NCBI GenBank assembly: GCA_016302725.1
Contig: JAEDNB010000107.1
Location: 1-7,362, forward strand
Origin: Lentisphaeria bacterium
GTDB lineage: Bacteria > Verrucomicrobiota > Lentisphaeria > Oligosphaerales > Oligosphaeraceae
Direction of reading: 5' to 3'
DNA length: 7,362 nucleotides
In this document: in pieces, positions 5,190-7,362 of the stretch
How positions within the stretch are numbered: position 1 is the first letter of the stretch
How the letters are laid out: the number at the start of each line of letters is the position of its first letter
Notes under the pieces: generated by a model
Seen by the model: the letters and a program-made list of their open reading frames with translations, nothing else
What the model was told of the DNA's origin: nothing
Databases searched by the model: none
Translations under genes and position numbers: made by a program

Positions 5190-7177
5190 GCCAGATGAAC
5201 GAAAGGCAGCGGGAGGCGGTGGAGTGCCTGGACGGGCCGCTCCTGCTCCTGGCGGGGGCGGGCACCGGCAAGACCACGGTGATTGTCCACCGCATCGCCA
5301 ACCTTGTCCAGCACGGAATCCCCCCGGAGGGAATCCTGGCGGTGACCTTCACCAAGAAGGCCGCCCGGGAGATGCAGGAGCGGGTCAAGGCGTATGTGGG
5401 GCCCCAGGCGGCGCGGAAGATGACCATCAGCACCTTTCACTCCTTCTGTGTCCAGGTGCTGCGCCGGCATATCGGGAAGTTGGGCTACAACCCCCATTTT
5501 TCCATTGCCATGGAGGGGGACCAGCAGGGGTTGGTGATGGAAATCATGAACCAGTTGGGGCAGGTGGGGGAGGGATACGACGGGCGCGTGTGGAGGTACC
5601 GCATCTCCATGGCGAAGGCGGCATGCCTCTCCCCCGAGGAGGTGGCCCAGGCCGGCTACCCCAAGTGCCAGGAGGTGGCCCAGGTCTATGAAGCCTACCA
5701 GAGGCGCATGAGGCAGATGGACCGGGTGGATTTCGACGACCTCCTCTTCCTCACTGTCAAGCTCTGGCAGGAGTTCCCCCAGGTGCTGGAGGAATACCAC
5801 CGGCGCTATCAGAGAATCATGATCGACGAATACCAGGACACCAACGGGGTCCAGCTGAAGTTGATGACCATGCTTGCCGGGCCGGAGGGAAACCTGGCCG
5901 TGGTGGGGGATGACGACCAGGCCATCTACGGGTGGCGTGGCGCGGAGGTGGAGAACATCCTCCATTTCGACAAGGTCTACCCCCAGGCCAGGGTCATCCG
6001 CCTGGAGCAGAACTACCGCTCCACCGGCGTCATCCTCCGCGCCGCCAATGGCGTCATCGCCCACAATCAGGAACGGCACGCCAAAAGGCTCTGGTCCGAC
6101 AAGGAGGACGGGGCGAAAATCCGGGAGGTGCGCTGCGAGGACGACACGGCGGAGTCCCAGTTCCTGGCGCGCCACATCGCCGAAACCCACGATGCCAACG
6201 GCCGCCGCTGGAGGGATTTCGCCATCCTCTACCGCTCCAACAAGCAGAGCCGACTTCTGGAGGAGGCCCTGCGGAAGGCCCGCATCCCCTATCATCTGGT
6301 GGGGGGGACCGCCTTCTACCGGGGCAGGGAAATCCTGGACGCACGGGGATTCCTGGAGGCGGCCTGCAATCCCCGGGATGACCTCGCCTTCCTCCGCATC
6401 ATCAATGTCCCCCCCAGGGGAATCGGGGATGCCACCCTGGAAAAACTCCATCTCCTGCGGGAACAACGACACCAGCCCATCCAGGAGATGGTGGCCCAGG
6501 AAAGCGTCCTCCCCCTCCTGCCCGCCGAGGCACAGCCCCCCCTGAAAGCCCTCCTGGCCTGCCTCCAAAGGGCCAGGGCACGCTTCCAGGAGGCAGGCCA
6601 GCTCTTCGAAAAGTGCCGGGACCTCTTCCATGAAGTGGGATACCTGGAGGGACTGGCCAGAATCTACAAGCCCCGGGAAAATGCCCTGGAACGAAGGGAC
6701 AATGTTCTGGAACTGCTCTCCTCCATCGCCGATTTCGACGCCAGGAACGATGGGCGGGGGACCATGGAGGGGCTCCTGGAGGAAATGAGCCTCATGGACG
6801 AGGCGGGACAGGAGGACAAGGCGGACAAGGAGCAAACGGACGCCGTGAGCCTCATGACTGTCCATGCCGCCAAGGGGCTGGAATTCCCCGTGGTCTATGT
6901 GGCCGGCATGGAACGGGACCTCTTTCCCCATGCCAGGGCCATGGAGGAGGGAAACGAGGCGGAGGAACGAAGGCTCTTCTACGTGGCCATCACCCGCGCC
7001 CGGGAGGAACTCTTCCTCACCCATGCCGAAAAACGGCGGGAGGGCAGGCTCCTCATGCCACAGACCCCCTCCAAGTTCCTTTACGAAATCCCGGAGGATA
7101 CCATCCAGCTCCATAAGCCTGACGACCTTTACGTGAAGTTGGATGGCCAGGCCGCCGTCGCCCTCCTGCTGGGATAG
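5186..7177 (+). CDS. UvrD/Rep/PcrA-family ATP-dependent DNA helicase
   Basis: Superfamily 1A 3'-5' DNA helicase, 663 aa, with every motif intact: Q motif around Gln8; Walker A AGAGTGKT at 23-30; Ia TFTKKAA; Ib STFHSF; motif II DEYQD at 214-218; motif III GDDDQAIYGWRGA from 241; motif IV EQNYRS at 274-279; motif V TVHAAKGLEFP at 558-568; motif VI YVAITRAR at 599-606. Such enzymes unwind DNA in repair, replication restart and removal of proteins from DNA. The end, a TPSKFLYEIPED segment followed by about 25 residues, is Rep-like. The long C-terminal tail with the RNA polymerase-binding Tudor domain seen in many PcrA/UvrD proteins is absent, and the length is close to Rep (about 673 aa). I leave the symbol blank because Rep and PcrA cannot be separated safely here. 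The ATG at 5186 overlaps the upstream stop (ATGA) and has AGGGGAGGG upstream; the frame also stays open far upstream, but only as an out-of-frame shadow of the two preceding genes. The 5' part of the gene is G-rich and the 3' part C-rich. Confidence 0.96.
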   Translation: MSQMNERQREAVECLDGPLLLLAGAGTGKTTVIVHRIANLVQHGIPPEGILAVTFTKKAAREMQERVKAYVGPQAARKMTISTFHSFCVQVLRRHIGKLGYNPHFSIAMEGDQQGLVMEIMNQLGQVGEGYDGRVWRYRISMAKAACLSPEEVAQAGYPKCQEVAQVYEAYQRRMRQMDRVDFDDLLFLTVKLWQEFPQVLEEYHRRYQRIMIDEYQDTNGVQLKLMTMLAGPEGNLAVVGDDDQAIYGWRGAEVENILHFDKVYPQARVIRLEQNYRSTGVILRAANGVIAHNQERHAKRLWSDKEDGAKIREVRCEDDTAESQFLARHIAETHDANGRRWRDFAILYRSNKQSRLLEEALRKARIPYHLVGGTAFYRGREILDARGFLEAACNPRDDLAFLRIINVPPRGIGDATLEKLHLLREQRHQPIQEMVAQESVLPLLPAEAQPPLKALLACLQRARARFQEAGQLFEKCRDLFHEVGYLEGLARIYKPRENALERRDNVLELLSSIADFDARNDGRGTMEGLLEEMSLMDEAGQEDKADKEQTDAVSLMTVHAAKGLEFPVVYVAGMERDLFPHARAMEEGNEAEERRLFYVAITRAREELFLTHAEKRREGRLLMPQTPSKFLYEIPEDTIQLHKPDDLYVKLDGQAAVALLLG

Positions 7178-7183
7178 CGGAAA

Positions 7184-7244
7184 AGCCCCAGGGGAACGCA
7201 GGGCACGGGCCGCCCATCCCCCGTCTGCCCGGCTTTCCGGGGCT
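7184..7244 (+). other. Nested stem-loops after the helicase stop
   Basis: AGCCCC (7184-7189) can pair with GGGGCT (7239-7244). Inside, GGGCACGGG (7201-7209) can pair with CCCG-TC-TGCCC (7220-7230), a 9-bp stem with a 2-base bulge. A competing small hairpin, CCCGG-CTTT-CCGGG, spans 7228-7241. No T run follows directly; the nearest is GTTTTG at 7267. It may be a 3' end structure for the three-gene unit, but GC-rich DNA gives such pairings by chance. The rest of 7178-7362 shows no supportable gene. Confidence 0.3.
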
Positions 7245-7362
7245 CCTTGGCGAGGGAGGCGGGGCTGTTTTGCCTTTGGCCTGCGTTGCAGGATGATGGG
7301 GGGCCGTCATGTCTGCCGCAGGCGAAGCCCCATGCGCAGTTGCAGTCTGCTGCCTACGGGGG

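Noticed and set aside
4895..7114. Antisense frame of 739 aa opposite the helicase
   Set aside because: No domain is recognisable; the + strand carries every SF1 helicase motif in frame, so this is a composition shadow.
7293..7362. Open frames starting at ATG 7293, 7296 or 7309 and running off the window
   Set aside because: Only 18-23 codons, no clear ribosome site, and no recognisable product; possible start of a next gene but not supportable.

Overview
This is a GC-rich, gene-dense bacterial window with five intact protein genes, all on the + strand. No RNA gene, CRISPR array, insertion sequence, integrase or phage gene is visible. The organism cannot be named from this sequence. The DUF374-type acyltransferase points to a bacterium with an outer membrane. 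The cytosolic GH123/DUF4091-type glycosidase would fit an anaerobic carbohydrate degrader, for example of the PVC superphylum (Lentisphaerae-like) or a relative. That placement is inference and weak.

Layout. Bases 1-229 are noncoding, with a GC hairpin (102-119) and an AT-richer patch holding a weak promoter candidate. Bases 230-1951 encode a Na+/phosphate cotransporter fused to a PhoU-like domain. After a 29-base gap, 1981-3678 encodes a GH123/DUF4091 family protein that keeps the catalytic Asp-Glu pair. A 65-base gap with a UUCG-loop hairpin follows. Then come three tightly packed genes: a coiled-coil C4 zinc-ribbon protein (3744-4466), a DUF374 lysophospholipid/lipid A-type acyltransferase (4482-5189), and a UvrD/Rep-family DNA helicase (5186-7177) whose ATG overlaps the acyltransferase stop as ATGA. 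Bases 7178-7362 hold no supportable gene but have several possible RNA stems.

The last three genes look like one transcription unit. They mix envelope lipid synthesis, a possible adaptor protein and DNA unwinding, so the grouping probably reflects shared expression rather than one pathway. The phosphate transporter and the glycosidase may be co-transcribed upstream, but nothing in the sequence ties their functions together. I see no convincing undescribed system. The points most worth a second look are a reversal of G/C skew at gene 3 that switches back inside the helicase gene, the many 7-8 base G or C runs inside reading frames, and the isolated, apparently cytosolic GH123-like enzyme.
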